24,872 nucleotides of DNA from JAFARZ01 sp036490795 (GCA_036490795.1 DASXDG010000042.1:1-24872), one strand, 5' to 3'; numbered from the stretch's first letter, positions 7,129-14,648 are shown. Program-made: numbers and translations. The notes: generated by a model not told the origin, from the sequence alone.

Positions 7129-8757
7129 TCAGCTCAAATGTCCCTCTGACGGGACGAGGCGCGGGTCAAGGCGGATGTCGAAGAGGACCGGCCGGTCGCG
7201 GTGCGCGATGGCCGGCCCGGCGAGATCGAGTTCGCGCGGGCTCCGCAGGGTGTAGCCTCGCCCGCCAAGCGCGTCCGCGACAGCGGCGAAGTCGGGCCAG
7301 GCCAGGATCGACAGTGACGGATCCATGGCCCGGCTGGTGAACTGGATGTGCTCGGCGCCGTACGCGCCGTCGTTGAGGACCACCACGATCAGGTCCACGC
7401 CAAGGCGGGCCGCCGTCGCGAACTCGGCCAGACCGCCCAGCATGAACCCGCCATCACCGGTGATCACGACGGCCGGTGGCCCCGGGGCACCGATGGCCGC
7501 GCCTACCGCCGTTCCGACGCTGAGCCCGATCGACGCCTGATTGACGGTGTGGATGAACGACCCAGGCCCGGGCACATGCAGCAGCCGGAAGGCGACACCC
7601 ATGAACCGGCCCGCGTCGTAGACGAGAATGCGCCGCGCCGGGATCGCCTCGTCCAGCCTGGTCAGCGCCGTGTGGATGTCAAGCGTCTCCCCGGTGCTGC
7701 GGTCCTTCGGCAGTGGAGGCGCCTCGGTAAGCTGTCGCGCCAGGTCGGCCGAGGCGAAGCCAGAGGAGGCGACCTCGGCCTTGTCCAGCCACTCGGCGAT
7801 CGCGGTGGCGGTGGTGGCCGCGTCGGCGGCCACCGCCGCGTCCGGCGCGAAGTACCGTCCGATGCCGCCCCGCTCGACGTCCACCTGAACGAGCCGCTTG
7901 CCCGCCAGCAGCGAGCCGCCAGCGGCCGTCCACCGGTTCATGCTCGCCCCGAAGGCGACGACGCAGTCACTGCGGTTGATGGTCTCCAGCGCGACCTCGT
8001 GGGACAGCGTGCCGAAGATGCCGATGTCGTGCGGCTCGCCACGGAACAGGTCTTTTGCCTTCAGCGTGGTGGCCAGCGGGGCCTGAATCCGTCCGGCGAG
8101 GTTCACCAGCGCGGCGCGGGCCGCGGCGCCGATGGCGCCCCGGCCCGCCAGCACGACCGGGCGCCTGGCGCTCGCGATGATGCCGACCGCGGCGTCGAGC
8201 GCATCCGCGTCCGGATACGCGGCCTGGACCGCGACGTGCCGACGCGGGACGGGCACGTACTCGGCCTCCTGCCACTGGAAGTCGGCGGGGACGTTGAGCA
8301 CGATCGGCCTGGCCTCGACGTGTGCGCGGCGGATCGCGGTGGCTATGTCGTCGCCGATCGTACGGGGCGAGCGCAGTTGCTCGAACCCGGCGCCGCTCGC
8401 GCTGGCGACCTCGCGTTGCGGGATGTTCTGCAGGCTGTCGCGGTCCTCGGCGCCCGTGTCGCCGGCGATGAGCAGGAGCGGTATCCGGGCGCGCACGCCC
8501 TCGACCAGCGCGGTGACCGTGTTGGTCAGCCCGGGGCCGTGGGTGACGGTCGCGACGCCGAGCTCTCCGGTGACATGGGCGAAGCCGAACGCCGCCTCCA
8601 CGGCACCGGCCTCGGTCGCCATCGGCAGGTAGCGGGTTCCGTCGAGGCGGCGGAAGCTGTCCACGATGAACAGGTTGCCGTCGCCGATGACCCCGAACAT
8701 CGTGTGCACGGCCTGGTCGCGCAAGCCCTGGCTGATCGCCTGGTGAAACGTCGCCAT
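7129..8757 (-). CDS. Thiamine-diphosphate-dependent enzyme (acetolactate synthase/benzoylformate decarboxylase superfamily)
   Basis: The protein has 542 residues with the three-domain layout of the superfamily. The N-terminal pyrimidine-binding domain carries the catalytic Glu49 in MATEAGAVEAAFGFAHVTG. The middle domain has VVLAGRGA. The C-terminal PP-binding domain has GDGGFMLGGLAEF (434-446) and Asn462 in the Mg/TPP motif. Glu49 argues against glyoxylate carboligase, which has a non-acidic residue there. Likely chemistry is decarboxylation or carboligation of a 2-oxo acid. Acetolactate synthase in amino-acid synthesis is unlikely because there is no small subunit and the setting is catabolic. 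The ATG at 8757 has AAGGAG 5 nt upstream. Its promoter carries both repeated operator motifs found in this window. Confidence 0.9.
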   Translation of the reverse strand: MATFHQAISQGLRDQAVHTMFGVIGDGNLFIVDSFRRLDGTRYLPMATEAGAVEAAFGFAHVTGELGVATVTHGPGLTNTVTALVEGVRARIPLLLIAGDTGAEDRDSLQNIPQREVASASGAGFEQLRSPRTIGDDIATAIRRAHVEARPIVLNVPADFQWQEAEYVPVPRRHVAVQAAYPDADALDAAVGIIASARRPVVLAGRGAIGAAARAALVNLAGRIQAPLATTLKAKDLFRGEPHDIGIFGTLSHEVALETINRSDCVVAFGASMNRWTAAGGSLLAGKRLVQVDVERGGIGRYFAPDAAVAADAATTATAIAEWLDKAEVASSGFASADLARQLTEAPPLPKDRSTGETLDIHTALTRLDEAIPARRILVYDAGRFMGVAFRLLHVPGPGSFIHTVNQASIGLSVGTAVGAAIGAPGPPAVVITGDGGFMLGGLAEFATAARLGVDLIVVVLNDGAYGAEHIQFTSRAMDPSLSILAWPDFAAVADALGGRGYTLRSPRELDLAGPAIAHRDRPVLFDIRLDPRLVPSEGHLS

Positions 8758-8836
8758 GTCGCTCCTTACCGAGCGGGCCTGTCCTGCGTCTGCTCGTGCT
8801 CCTACTAGCGCGTCGGCTCGATCTGGCTTTGTCGTC

Positions 8837-8859
8837 GTCCAACTGTCTGGTTGTAGGAC
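8837..8859 (-). promoter_or_regulatory. Motif 2 operator copy A
   Basis: On the minus strand this reads GTCCTACAACCAGACA, then G, then TTGGAC. It is an imperfect dyad with outer arms GTCC/GGAC and inner AC/GT. The copy at 18511-18536 matches 24 of 26 positions when compared with 8834-8859. It begins 14 nt downstream of a -10 box (8874-8879), so a bound protein would lie over the early transcribed region. Confidence 0.7.
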
Positions 8860-8873
8860 AAGCCGACGAACGA

Positions 8874-8903
8874 AGTATCTTCCCTAGTAAAAGAGGATGT
8901 CAA
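8874..8903 (-). promoter_or_regulatory. Promoter of the thiamine-diphosphate enzyme gene
   Basis: On the minus strand TTGACA (8903-8898), an 18-nt spacer and GATACT (8879-8874) form a good sigma70/HrdB-type promoter in an AT-richer stretch. The predicted start of transcription is near 8868, giving a leader of about 110 nt. Motif 2 lies just downstream and motif 1 13 bp upstream of the -35 box. Confidence 0.65.
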
Positions 8904-8916
8904 GCAAACTATGGTG

Positions 8917-8933
8917 ATTTCAACCAATTGGTC
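8917..8933. promoter_or_regulatory. Motif 1 operator copy C
   Basis: It reads ATTTCAACCAATTGGTC and contains the perfect palindrome ACCAATTGGT. It matches copy B (14490-14506) at 14 of 17 positions. It overlaps the stop codon of the upstream racemase-like gene and lies just upstream of the promoter for the thiamine-diphosphate enzyme. Confidence 0.6.
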
Positions 8934-9687
8934 CAGATAGCAGTTGGCCCCATCTCTCAACCGGAGGGATGATTCCGGTCTTGATCAAGCCGTGCCATAC
9001 CTCGGCGGTGAGGTTGGTGATCACCGGCTTGCCGAACTCGCGCTCAAGAACGGGCACGACGTGCAGCGTCAGCGCGGCGCCGCCAGGGACGAAGATCGCC
9101 TCGGCGGTGCCGCCGAGGCGTGCCGCCTGGCGGCCGATGTCCAGCGAGACCCGCATCCCATCGGCCAGGGTCATCCGGTAGGCAGCGCCGCCCCACTGCC
9201 CGAGTTCGGTGGCAGCGACTGTCTCGACGCCGGCCTCGGCGAGGTAGGCGGTCACGGCCGCATTGATACCGGGCGCCCACCGGCTGCCCATCGTCACGCG
9301 GCTTAGGCCAAGATGCTGCAGGGCCGCGATGACGGCCTCCAGCGTCGTGTCACACGGTATGCCTGTGTGCTCCTCCGCCTCGGCCAGCAGCCGTAGGGTC
9401 CTGACGCGGCCCAGCCTGGCCGCGATCGGCACGCCGCTGAGCACGATCCGGTCGGCCTGGTCCTCGCGTAGCGCCGCCACGCAGAGCGGGAAGCGCTCGG
9501 CGGCAGTCTCGATGTCCGCGTCGGTATAGTCATCGATGCCGAGCAGTGCGGTGACCTCGATGACGTCGAGCGGCACCAGCCGGTAGAACTGGAAGCCGGT
9601 GCCCAGCCGCTGGCCCTTGCTGGTGGAGAGGATCTGTCCGTACCGGAAGCGCGGGAGCAGGCCCGCCAGGTCGGTGTCTTGCAGCAT
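8920..9687 (-). CDS. Asp/Glu racemase superfamily protein (maleate isomerase/arylmalonate decarboxylase-like)
   Basis: The protein has 255 residues and fits the maleate-isomerase/arylmalonate-decarboxylase branch: a segment GIPCDTTLEAVIAALQHLGLSRVTMG (109-134), then AYLAEAGVET, then IFVPGGAALTLHVVPVLEREFGKPVITN (198-225). The family uses one or two cysteines, at a CTS/GTS turn near residue 80 and a CGG turn near residue 200. Here these read SGVP (84-87) and PGGA (201-204), so neither cysteine is present. The remaining cysteines (69 and 112) are at other places. Either the mechanism differs or the protein is not a classical isomerase or decarboxylase. The ATG at 9687 has GGAGGT upstream, and the gene starts the long minus-strand run, divergent from the TetR gene. 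Confidence 0.75.
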   Translation of the reverse strand: MLQDTDLAGLLPRFRYGQILSTSKGQRLGTGFQFYRLVPLDVIEVTALLGIDDYTDADIETAAERFPLCVAALREDQADRIVLSGVPIAARLGRVRTLRLLAEAEEHTGIPCDTTLEAVIAALQHLGLSRVTMGSRWAPGINAAVTAYLAEAGVETVAATELGQWGGAAYRMTLADGMRVSLDIGRQAARLGGTAEAIFVPGGAALTLHVVPVLEREFGKPVITNLTAEVWHGLIKTGIIPPVERWGQLLSGPIG

Positions 9688-9715
9688 TGGCTGCCACCTC
9701 CGGTATGCCGATATG

Positions 9716-9733
9716 ACAAACGTACAGATTCGT
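9716..9733. promoter_or_regulatory. Candidate TetR operator in the divergent intergenic region
   Basis: An imperfect 18-bp dyad, ACAAACGTACAGATTCGT, sits in the 68-bp gap between the racemase-like gene (minus) and the TetR gene (plus). Five of nine half-site pairs match, including AC/GT and AA/TT. A TetR protein usually acts on its own divergent promoter, which is the main reason to note it. Confidence 0.25.
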
Positions 9734-9755
9734 GGCGGAAAAACCGCGCTAGCCT

Positions 9756-10520
9756 ATGCCCATGCCTAGGCAAACCGCCGCTGGCTCGACTGCCGCGCAG
9801 CCGCCCGAGGGCGGCGACAGCAGCCGCGGTGACAGCAGCAACCGCATTCTCGAGGCGGCGATAGCGGAGTTCGGCGCGTACGGTTTCGCCGGTGCGCGAG
9901 TCAACCGGATCGCCGACCTCGCCGGTGTAAACAAACAGTTGATCTATTACTACTTCCAGAACAAGTCGGGCCTGTATGAGGCCGCGCTGAAGCGGCTCAT
10001 CGTCCGGGGCTTTGAGGTGCGCCGGCGGCAGGAGAGCCAGGACTTCCGCGAGTGGCTCCACCAGATCAGCGACCCGAAGCAGGTGGACGCCCAGCAGTGG
10101 CACCGGTTCTGGCTGTGGGAGGCGCTCGAGCGCGACCCTAAGAACATCCTGCTCAGCCGGGACCGGCGGCACGCCTGGGCGGAGTTCGTCCAGCACGTGC
10201 GGGACGCGCAGAGCGCGAACATCATCGATGACAGCTTCGACCCGCAGCTGCTGAGCCTGGCGCTGCGCGCGATCACCACGCTGCCGCACATCCTGCCGCA
10301 GGTCACCAAGCTGGTGCTCGGGCACAGCAACGTCGACCGGCGGTTCAAGGACCGCCAGGCGCAGTTCCTCAATCAGCTCCTTGATCACCTAGCCCCCGCG
10401 TCCGCCACTGGTTCGGCTTCTGATTCGGGTTCCGGCTCGGCAGCGCCGGCCGCTGGCGCCGGCCCGGCGGCGCCGGCCCGGCGCTCACGCGGCACGGCCG
10501 TCCGCAGAACCTCGACATAG
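9756..10520 (+). CDS. TetR-family transcriptional regulator with long C-terminal tail
   Basis: This is a 254-residue repressor-type protein. After a 28-residue Ser/Gly-rich leader the DNA-binding domain runs NRILEAAIAEFGAYGFAGARVNRIADLAGV, then the recognition helix NKQLIYYYFQNKSGLY (residues about 59-74), a textbook TetR pattern. Residues 85-209 form the ligand and dimer domain. From about residue 210 the tail is Ala/Gly/Ser-rich and is encoded antisense to the end of the tandem CoA-transferase gene. No good ribosome site precedes the ATGs at 9756 or 9762, so the start is uncertain or the mRNA may be nearly leaderless. It likely controls the divergent racemase operon and perhaps motif 1 or motif 2 sites elsewhere (inference). 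Confidence 0.9.
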   Translation: MPMPRQTAAGSTAAQPPEGGDSSRGDSSNRILEAAIAEFGAYGFAGARVNRIADLAGVNKQLIYYYFQNKSGLYEAALKRLIVRGFEVRRRQESQDFREWLHQISDPKQVDAQQWHRFWLWEALERDPKNILLSRDRRHAWAEFVQHVRDAQSANIIDDSFDPQLLSLALRAITTLPHILPQVTKLVLGHSNVDRRFKDRQAQFLNQLLDHLAPASATGSASDSGSGSAAPAAGAGPAAPARRSRGTAVRRTST

Positions 10521-13033
10521 CCGGCGTCAAGGGCGGTGATCGCCCCGGACGCGAGCTGCTCTTCCAGCGGGACGGGCGAGGCGGGCGCCGGGTCGGCCGG
10601 CCGGTCGACGATCACGCCGTCGCGGCGCAGTTCCGCCAGCCTGGCCGCGGACATTCCGGGCAGCCGGCCAAGCACCTCGTCATTGCGTTCGGCGTAACGC
10701 GGCGCGCGGCGGCGGATGCGCACTTCGGCGCCGTACTGGCCGCCCCACCGGTACGGCCGGCCGATCAGCGGCCGGGCGCCGAGTTCCGGCCCGAAGTCGA
10801 CCTGCTCGTAGAACCCGCGCGCGCTGAGCTGTTCGTCGGTCAGCAGATCCCGCGCGTCGCGGACCGGGCCGGCCGCGATCCCGGCCGCTTGCAGCGTGGC
10901 GCTCGCCGCGCGCGCGTCGAGTCCGGCCGACCACGCCGCGATCGCCTCGGTACAACGCGCGATCACGTCGTCGCCTGTGTCGTTGTCGTCGGCTGGTCCG
11001 GCGGCCGGGTCGGCGGCGAGGATGTCCGCGACGCCCGGCACGACGCCGGCCAGGCTGGCAAGCTGGTCGCGGTCCGGTACCGAGACGGCGAGCCAGCGGT
11101 CGGCTCCGCGCGCCGGGAAGATGCCGCTGAGCAGCGCGCCCAGGTCCTCGTTGCCGCGCCGGGGAAGATCGCGGCCGGTGAGCTGGTAGTGCAGCAGTGC
11201 CTCGGGCAGCAGGGCCACCCCCAGCTGGTACATGCCGACGTCGATCCACTGGCCCAGGCCTGTCCGGCGGCGATGCGCCAGCGCGGCCAGCAGCGCGAGC
11301 AGCCCGGTCCAGCACGCGGGGAAGTCCGGTGCCGACTGGCCCGCCTTCGCCGGCTCGCCGCCGCGATAGCCGGTGTAGTGGTTCATGCCCATCGTCGCTT
11401 CCAGCGTCGTCCCCTGTGCCTTGAACGGCGACCACGGCCCGCTCGAACCGTAGCCGGTATTCGAGAGCATGATCAGCCTGGGGTTGATCGCCCGCAGTTG
11501 CTCGAAAGTCATCCCCCAGCCCCGCATGACCCTGGGCGTGAAGTTGTCCATGATGACATCCGCGTCCCTGATCAGCTCGCGCAGCACCTCGCGTCCGGGC
11601 TCGCTGGCGAGGTCGAGCGCGATCGCCTTCTTGCCCCGGTTGAGCACCTGGAACGTGACGGTCCGGTTCCAGTACTCCTCGCCAGGGTCATTATTGAAGC
11701 AAATCTCGAACAGCGACGCAGGCGACCTCGTCTGGTCGAGCCGGCGGGGCGACTCGATCTTCGTCACGTCCGCGCCCAGGTCGGCGAGCAATGCCCCGAT
11801 GTAGGGCACGGCAAAGACGGTGGACAGGTCGAGGACGCGCAGTCCCGCCAGCGGTCCTCCTGCCCCTTCGGCTTGGTCGGGTGGGTCGGCCTGGGGGACG
11901 GTGCGCGGGCTGGCGGCGCGGGCCTGCGCGAGCACTTCCTCGGTGTGTTCTCCCAGTTCCGGCGCGCCACGGCGGACCGACGTGGGGGTCGCTGACATCT
12001 CCACGATCCGGGCGGGGAAACGCAGCCGCGCGCCCGTTCCCGCGAAGTCGTCCACATCCCGGTACACCCGCCTGCTGGCTAGCTGTGGACAGCTCAGCAG
12101 TTGCTCAGCGCCCTGCACCACCCCGGCCAGGAACCCCTGGGCGCACATCTGGCTGAACAGCTCCCGGCCGCTCATGCCGCGCAGGTGCTCATGCAGCACG
12201 GCCCGCACCCACGCGGCATGCCGGACCCGCGCGGCCGGCGTCGCGAAGGCCGGCTCGGCGATCCGGGGGTCGCCGAGCAGCTCGGCGAGCCGGGACGCGG
12301 GCGTGAACGAGTTGGTCTGCAACGAGACGAATCCGTCAGCCACTGGCAGCGGCACTCCGCCGAGCGGATCCTGGAGCGCCGGGCGACGCCCCTGGACCGC
12401 GCCGACGAAGGCGTAATACGGCTCGTTCATCACCATCTGGCTGGCGACACATTCCAGGATCGACAGGTCGATGACCGGCGCGCCGCCCCGCCCGTCCGCC
12501 GACAGGTACCCGGCGAGCGAAACGTAGGCGGCGTTGAGCCCGGCGCAGTACAGCGACTGGCGCAGGCCGGGCTTGAGCGGCGGCTGGCCGACCGTGCCGC
12601 TGATCTGGGCGACGCCGCCCATGGCCTGGAAGATGAGGTCCGAGGCGGACCAGTCACGCTGCGGCCCGTGCTGGCCGAAGTTCGAGATCAGCGTGACGGT
12701 GAGCGCGGGATTCCACCGCTGCAACTGGTCCGCCCCCAGCCCCCAGCTATCCAGCCGGCCAGGCCGCAAGGCGGAAATGACGATGTCGGCCCAGTCGGCC
12801 AGAGCGTGCACGGTGTCCGCGTTCCCCGGGTCGGCGAGGTCGAGGCAGACGCCACGTTTGTTCCAGTTGAGGTACTCGAACAGGGCGCTGACCGGCCTGC
12901 CGCCGGCCCCGGGACGCTCCACCTTCACCACGTCGGCGCCGAAGTCGCCGAGCAGGCGGGCCGCGAAGGACCCGGCCACGCCGGAGCCGAACTCAAGCAC
13001 CCGCACCCCGTCCAGCGCCCCTGCGGTCACCAT
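10385..13033 (-). CDS. Tandem double-domain CaiB/BaiF (family III) CoA-transferase
   Basis: The 882 residues contain two full family III CoA-transferase repeats. Repeat 1 starts LDGVRVLEFGSGVAGSFAARLLGDFGADVVKVERP. Repeat 2 starts LAGLRVLDLSTVFAVPYIGALLADLGADVTKIESP (about residue 396). In this family an aspartate near residue 150-170 of each domain forms the acyl anhydride. Repeat 2 keeps a candidate (Asp570, SAPDFPACWTG). Repeat 1 has PLKPGLRQSLYCAG (152-165) with no acidic residue, so it is probably structural or inactive. The tail after about residue 840 is Ala/Pro/Glu-rich. The start is ATG 13033, or GTG 13030 which would overlap the upstream stop by 4 bp. It is co-transcribed with the hydratase pair and probably activates a carboxylic acid as its CoA ester. 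Confidence 0.9.
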   Translation of the reverse strand: MVTAGALDGVRVLEFGSGVAGSFAARLLGDFGADVVKVERPGAGGRPVSALFEYLNWNKRGVCLDLADPGNADTVHALADWADIVISALRPGRLDSWGLGADQLQRWNPALTVTLISNFGQHGPQRDWSASDLIFQAMGGVAQISGTVGQPPLKPGLRQSLYCAGLNAAYVSLAGYLSADGRGGAPVIDLSILECVASQMVMNEPYYAFVGAVQGRRPALQDPLGGVPLPVADGFVSLQTNSFTPASRLAELLGDPRIAEPAFATPAARVRHAAWVRAVLHEHLRGMSGRELFSQMCAQGFLAGVVQGAEQLLSCPQLASRRVYRDVDDFAGTGARLRFPARIVEMSATPTSVRRGAPELGEHTEEVLAQARAASPRTVPQADPPDQAEGAGGPLAGLRVLDLSTVFAVPYIGALLADLGADVTKIESPRRLDQTRSPASLFEICFNNDPGEEYWNRTVTFQVLNRGKKAIALDLASEPGREVLRELIRDADVIMDNFTPRVMRGWGMTFEQLRAINPRLIMLSNTGYGSSGPWSPFKAQGTTLEATMGMNHYTGYRGGEPAKAGQSAPDFPACWTGLLALLAALAHRRRTGLGQWIDVGMYQLGVALLPEALLHYQLTGRDLPRRGNEDLGALLSGIFPARGADRWLAVSVPDRDQLASLAGVVPGVADILAADPAAGPADDNDTGDDVIARCTEAIAAWSAGLDARAASATLQAAGIAAGPVRDARDLLTDEQLSARGFYEQVDFGPELGARPLIGRPYRWGGQYGAEVRIRRRAPRYAERNDEVLGRLPGMSAARLAELRRDGVIVDRPADPAPASPVPLEEQLASGAITALDAGYVEVLRTAVPRERRAGAAGPAPAAGAAEPEPESEAEPVADAGAR

Positions 13034-13530
13034 TGCTCAGGGAACGGGTAGGGCACCGGCCCGGCGCCGTCGCGCAGCGGCAGCGCGCCGACCGCGGTGC
13101 CGGGCGTGCTCTCCACGCCATCCTGGTTCCTGATCCCGATCTCGCAGGTGACCAGGCCCAGTTCATCCCTGCCCTCGACGGCGCTCACCCGCCCCCAGGC
13201 GGTCAGCGTCTCGCCGGCCAGGTTCATCTTGCGGAACTCGAAGCCGATCTCGGCCAGCCAGCCGTCAGGGCCGAGCCAGCGCCGGGCCATCTGCACCAGG
13301 AAGTGCTGCTTCCACGAGCCGCTGACCAGCAGGCTGGGAAGGCCGTCGTGTCCGGTGGTGAACTGCTGGTCGTAATGGACGCGGTGCCAGTTCTCCATCG
13401 CCGAGCTCCAGCGCATCAGGTGCGCCGTCGTCAGCGGGCCACGGGTGAGCGGGGGCAGTTCTGTGCCGACCGCGAGGTCCTCGAAGACGGGGGAGTGCCC
13501 GCCGGAACCTGTCAAGGGTGCGCTGGGCAT
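13027..13530 (-). CDS. MaoC-like hydratase subunit
   Basis: This 167-residue hotdog protein begins MPSAPLTGSGGHSPVFEDLAVGTELPPLTR, which is the usual MaoC N-terminus (FEDL-x-VG). The hydratase motif region is NWHRVHYDQQFTTGHDG, with His52-Tyr-Asp54 as the likely catalytic HxD element, followed by a GSWKQHFL helix. The ATG at 13530 has GGAGGT upstream and lies 4 bp after the stop of the FAS1-like partner. Longer in-frame extensions are frame shadows of that gene. With the neighbour it probably forms a heteromeric 2-enoyl-CoA hydratase (HadAB/ChsH type). Confidence 0.88.
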   Translation of the reverse strand: MPSAPLTGSGGHSPVFEDLAVGTELPPLTRGPLTTAHLMRWSSAMENWHRVHYDQQFTTGHDGLPSLLVSGSWKQHFLVQMARRWLGPDGWLAEIGFEFRKMNLAGETLTAWGRVSAVEGRDELGLVTCEIGIRNQDGVESTPGTAVGALPLRDGAGPVPYPFPEQW

Positions 13531-13534
13531 GCCG

Positions 13535-14059
13535 CTACCTCCAGATGAACGTCGACCGGACGCGCATGAGCAGCTCGTCGTCCTGGTTGCGGTAGTCGGT
13601 CTCGATGCTGACCACGACCATCGGGCCGGAGCGGCCCTCCCGGTCCTCGATCTGGACGTAACGCGACTGGGTGCTGATCGCGTCGCCGATCCGGGCGAGC
13701 CGGAAGAATCTCGCTCGCGTTCCGCCGTTGAGTATCCGGCGCAACGGCAGGTCGAGGGGCGCCAGCCCCCTGATCCCCCCGCCATCGGATCCGTCCCAGT
13801 CCGGATCCGCCGCTAGCTTGTCCAGCGGGTCGGGTGCGCCGGCCGCCCGGGTGAACGCGTGCAGCGGAAACAGCGGCGCGGCCACGACCTGCCCGTAGCG
13901 CGTTCCCGCCGCGATCTCGTCGTCCCAAAGCATCGGGTCGAGCTCCATCGCGCCCTGGGTCAGCCGCCGCAGCGATTCCCGGCTCACCGGGTTGGCTGCC
14001 GTCTGCCGTCTGCCCGGCTTGCCGAGCAGCGCGCGATGCTCCGCTGTGACGAACCCCAT
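13535..14059 (-). CDS. FAS1-like dehydratase/MaoC N-terminal hydratase subunit
   Basis: The protein has 174 residues of the MaoC_dehydrat_N (FAS1-like hotdog) type. It has an N-terminal helix region, YGQVVAAPLFPLHAF, LDLPLRRILNGGTRARFFRLARIGDAISTQSRYVQIEDREGR, and the closing strands MVVVSIETDYRNQDDELLMRVRSTFIWR. This half usually lacks the full catalytic dyad and shapes the acyl pocket, pairing with a catalytic MaoC subunit such as the next gene. The ATG at 14059 has GAGGGG 8 nt upstream. Its promoter carries motif 1 between the -35 and -10 boxes. Similar split hydratases act in itaconate/mesaconate-type and steroid side-chain pathways. Confidence 0.85.
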   Translation of the reverse strand: MGFVTAEHRALLGKPGRRQTAANPVSRESLRRLTQGAMELDPMLWDDEIAAGTRYGQVVAAPLFPLHAFTRAAGAPDPLDKLAADPDWDGSDGGGIRGLAPLDLPLRRILNGGTRARFFRLARIGDAISTQSRYVQIEDREGRSGPMVVVSIETDYRNQDDELLMRVRSTFIWR

Positions 14060-14118
14060 CGGCGATCCCCTCGCGATCTCTAGTCGGCCGATCTCTAGCT
14101 GGAAGGTAGACTCTCGGA

Positions 14119-14146
14119 AATATCAACCATAGGGTTGAAATGTCAA
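14119..14146 (-). promoter_or_regulatory. Promoter of the hydratase/CoA-transferase operon with motif 1 operator copy A in its spacer
   Basis: The minus strand reads TTGACA (14146-14141), a 16-nt spacer and GATATT (14124-14119). The spacer is almost entirely the operator ATTTCAACCCTATGGTT (14141-14125), which contains TCAACC-ATAG-GGTTGA arms on the plus strand. It matches copy B at 16 of 17 positions. An operator inside the spacer is the classic arrangement for repression. Confidence 0.7.
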
Positions 14147-14461
14147 GGCGTCGTCCGCATCGGTAGTGTCGCTGAGCATCAGGGCATCCCGCCGGCCGGG
14201 TCGTGCCTGGTGGCCCCGCTGCCAGGCGATCGGGGAGTATTTCGAGGCCGGCGATGTGGTGACTTTCTCCCGTCTGCCGGTATCCGCCACCGCGTTTCAC
14301 GGGTTCGGGCCGGTGGACGCGCCGATCCCGCTGCTGGCCCGGCTCTGGGCGCGGCTGAAGGGCGCGGCTGCATGTCCACTCGAACATCACGCCGCTTATC
14401 CGTTTGGCATCCCCAGCCGTTGGGCTGTGGCTTGCGGATAACCCCGGACACCAGTTGGGTA
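14147..14461. other. Intergenic core between two divergent operons, possibly holding a gene remnant
   Basis: Between the two motif 1 promoters there is no confident gene. A plus-strand frame from GTG 14166 to 14441 (91 codons) has GC-rich third positions in its middle. It encodes EYFEAGDVVTFSRLPVSATA and a following helix-like ARLWARLKG, which looks protein-like, but it has no ribosome site and I recognise no family. It may be the relic of a gene cut out of this position or a small unrecognised gene. It should not be read as a leader of the downstream operon, because the candidate promoter for that operon lies after it. Confidence 0.3.
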
Positions 14462-14506
14462 TTGACTTAGGTCACGCTGTCAGGACTAAATTTCAACCAT
14501 ATGGTT
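14462..14506 (+). promoter_or_regulatory. Promoter of the lyase/CoA-transferase operon overlapped by motif 1 operator copy B
   Basis: The -35 candidate is TTGACT (14462-14467) and the -10 is TAAATT (14487-14492), with a spacer of 19, or 18 if CTAAAT is used. The operator ATTTCAACCATATGGTT (14490-14506) contains the perfect palindrome AACCATATGGTT and overlaps the -10 box and probable start of transcription. The leader to the GTG at 14649 would be about 150 nt. Confidence 0.6.
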
Positions 14507-14648
14507 ATCAGTGCGATCCGGCGTGAGCGGGCCTCGGCATCGGCCGGGAACGTGGGTCGGCGGACCGCGACATAGGCGGGGCCGTGCGGCAAGCGGAAGT
14601 CTTGCGGCGACTGGCAGGCCTTGCGCCAAGCGGAAGGAGCGACGCGTC

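Noticed and set aside
7129..8757. Glyoxylate carboligase or oxalyl-CoA decarboxylase assignment for the thiamine-diphosphate enzyme, suggested by nearby CoA-transferases and hydroxyacid dehydrogenases
   Set aside because: Glu49 is present where glyoxylate carboligase lacks an acid, and I see no specific oxalyl-CoA decarboxylase signature. The genes are in different operons.
7348..8808. Long plus-strand open frame of 486 codons opposite the thiamine-diphosphate enzyme
   Set aside because: The opposite strand has every superfamily motif. The plus frame is Arg/Gly/Asp-rich shadow.
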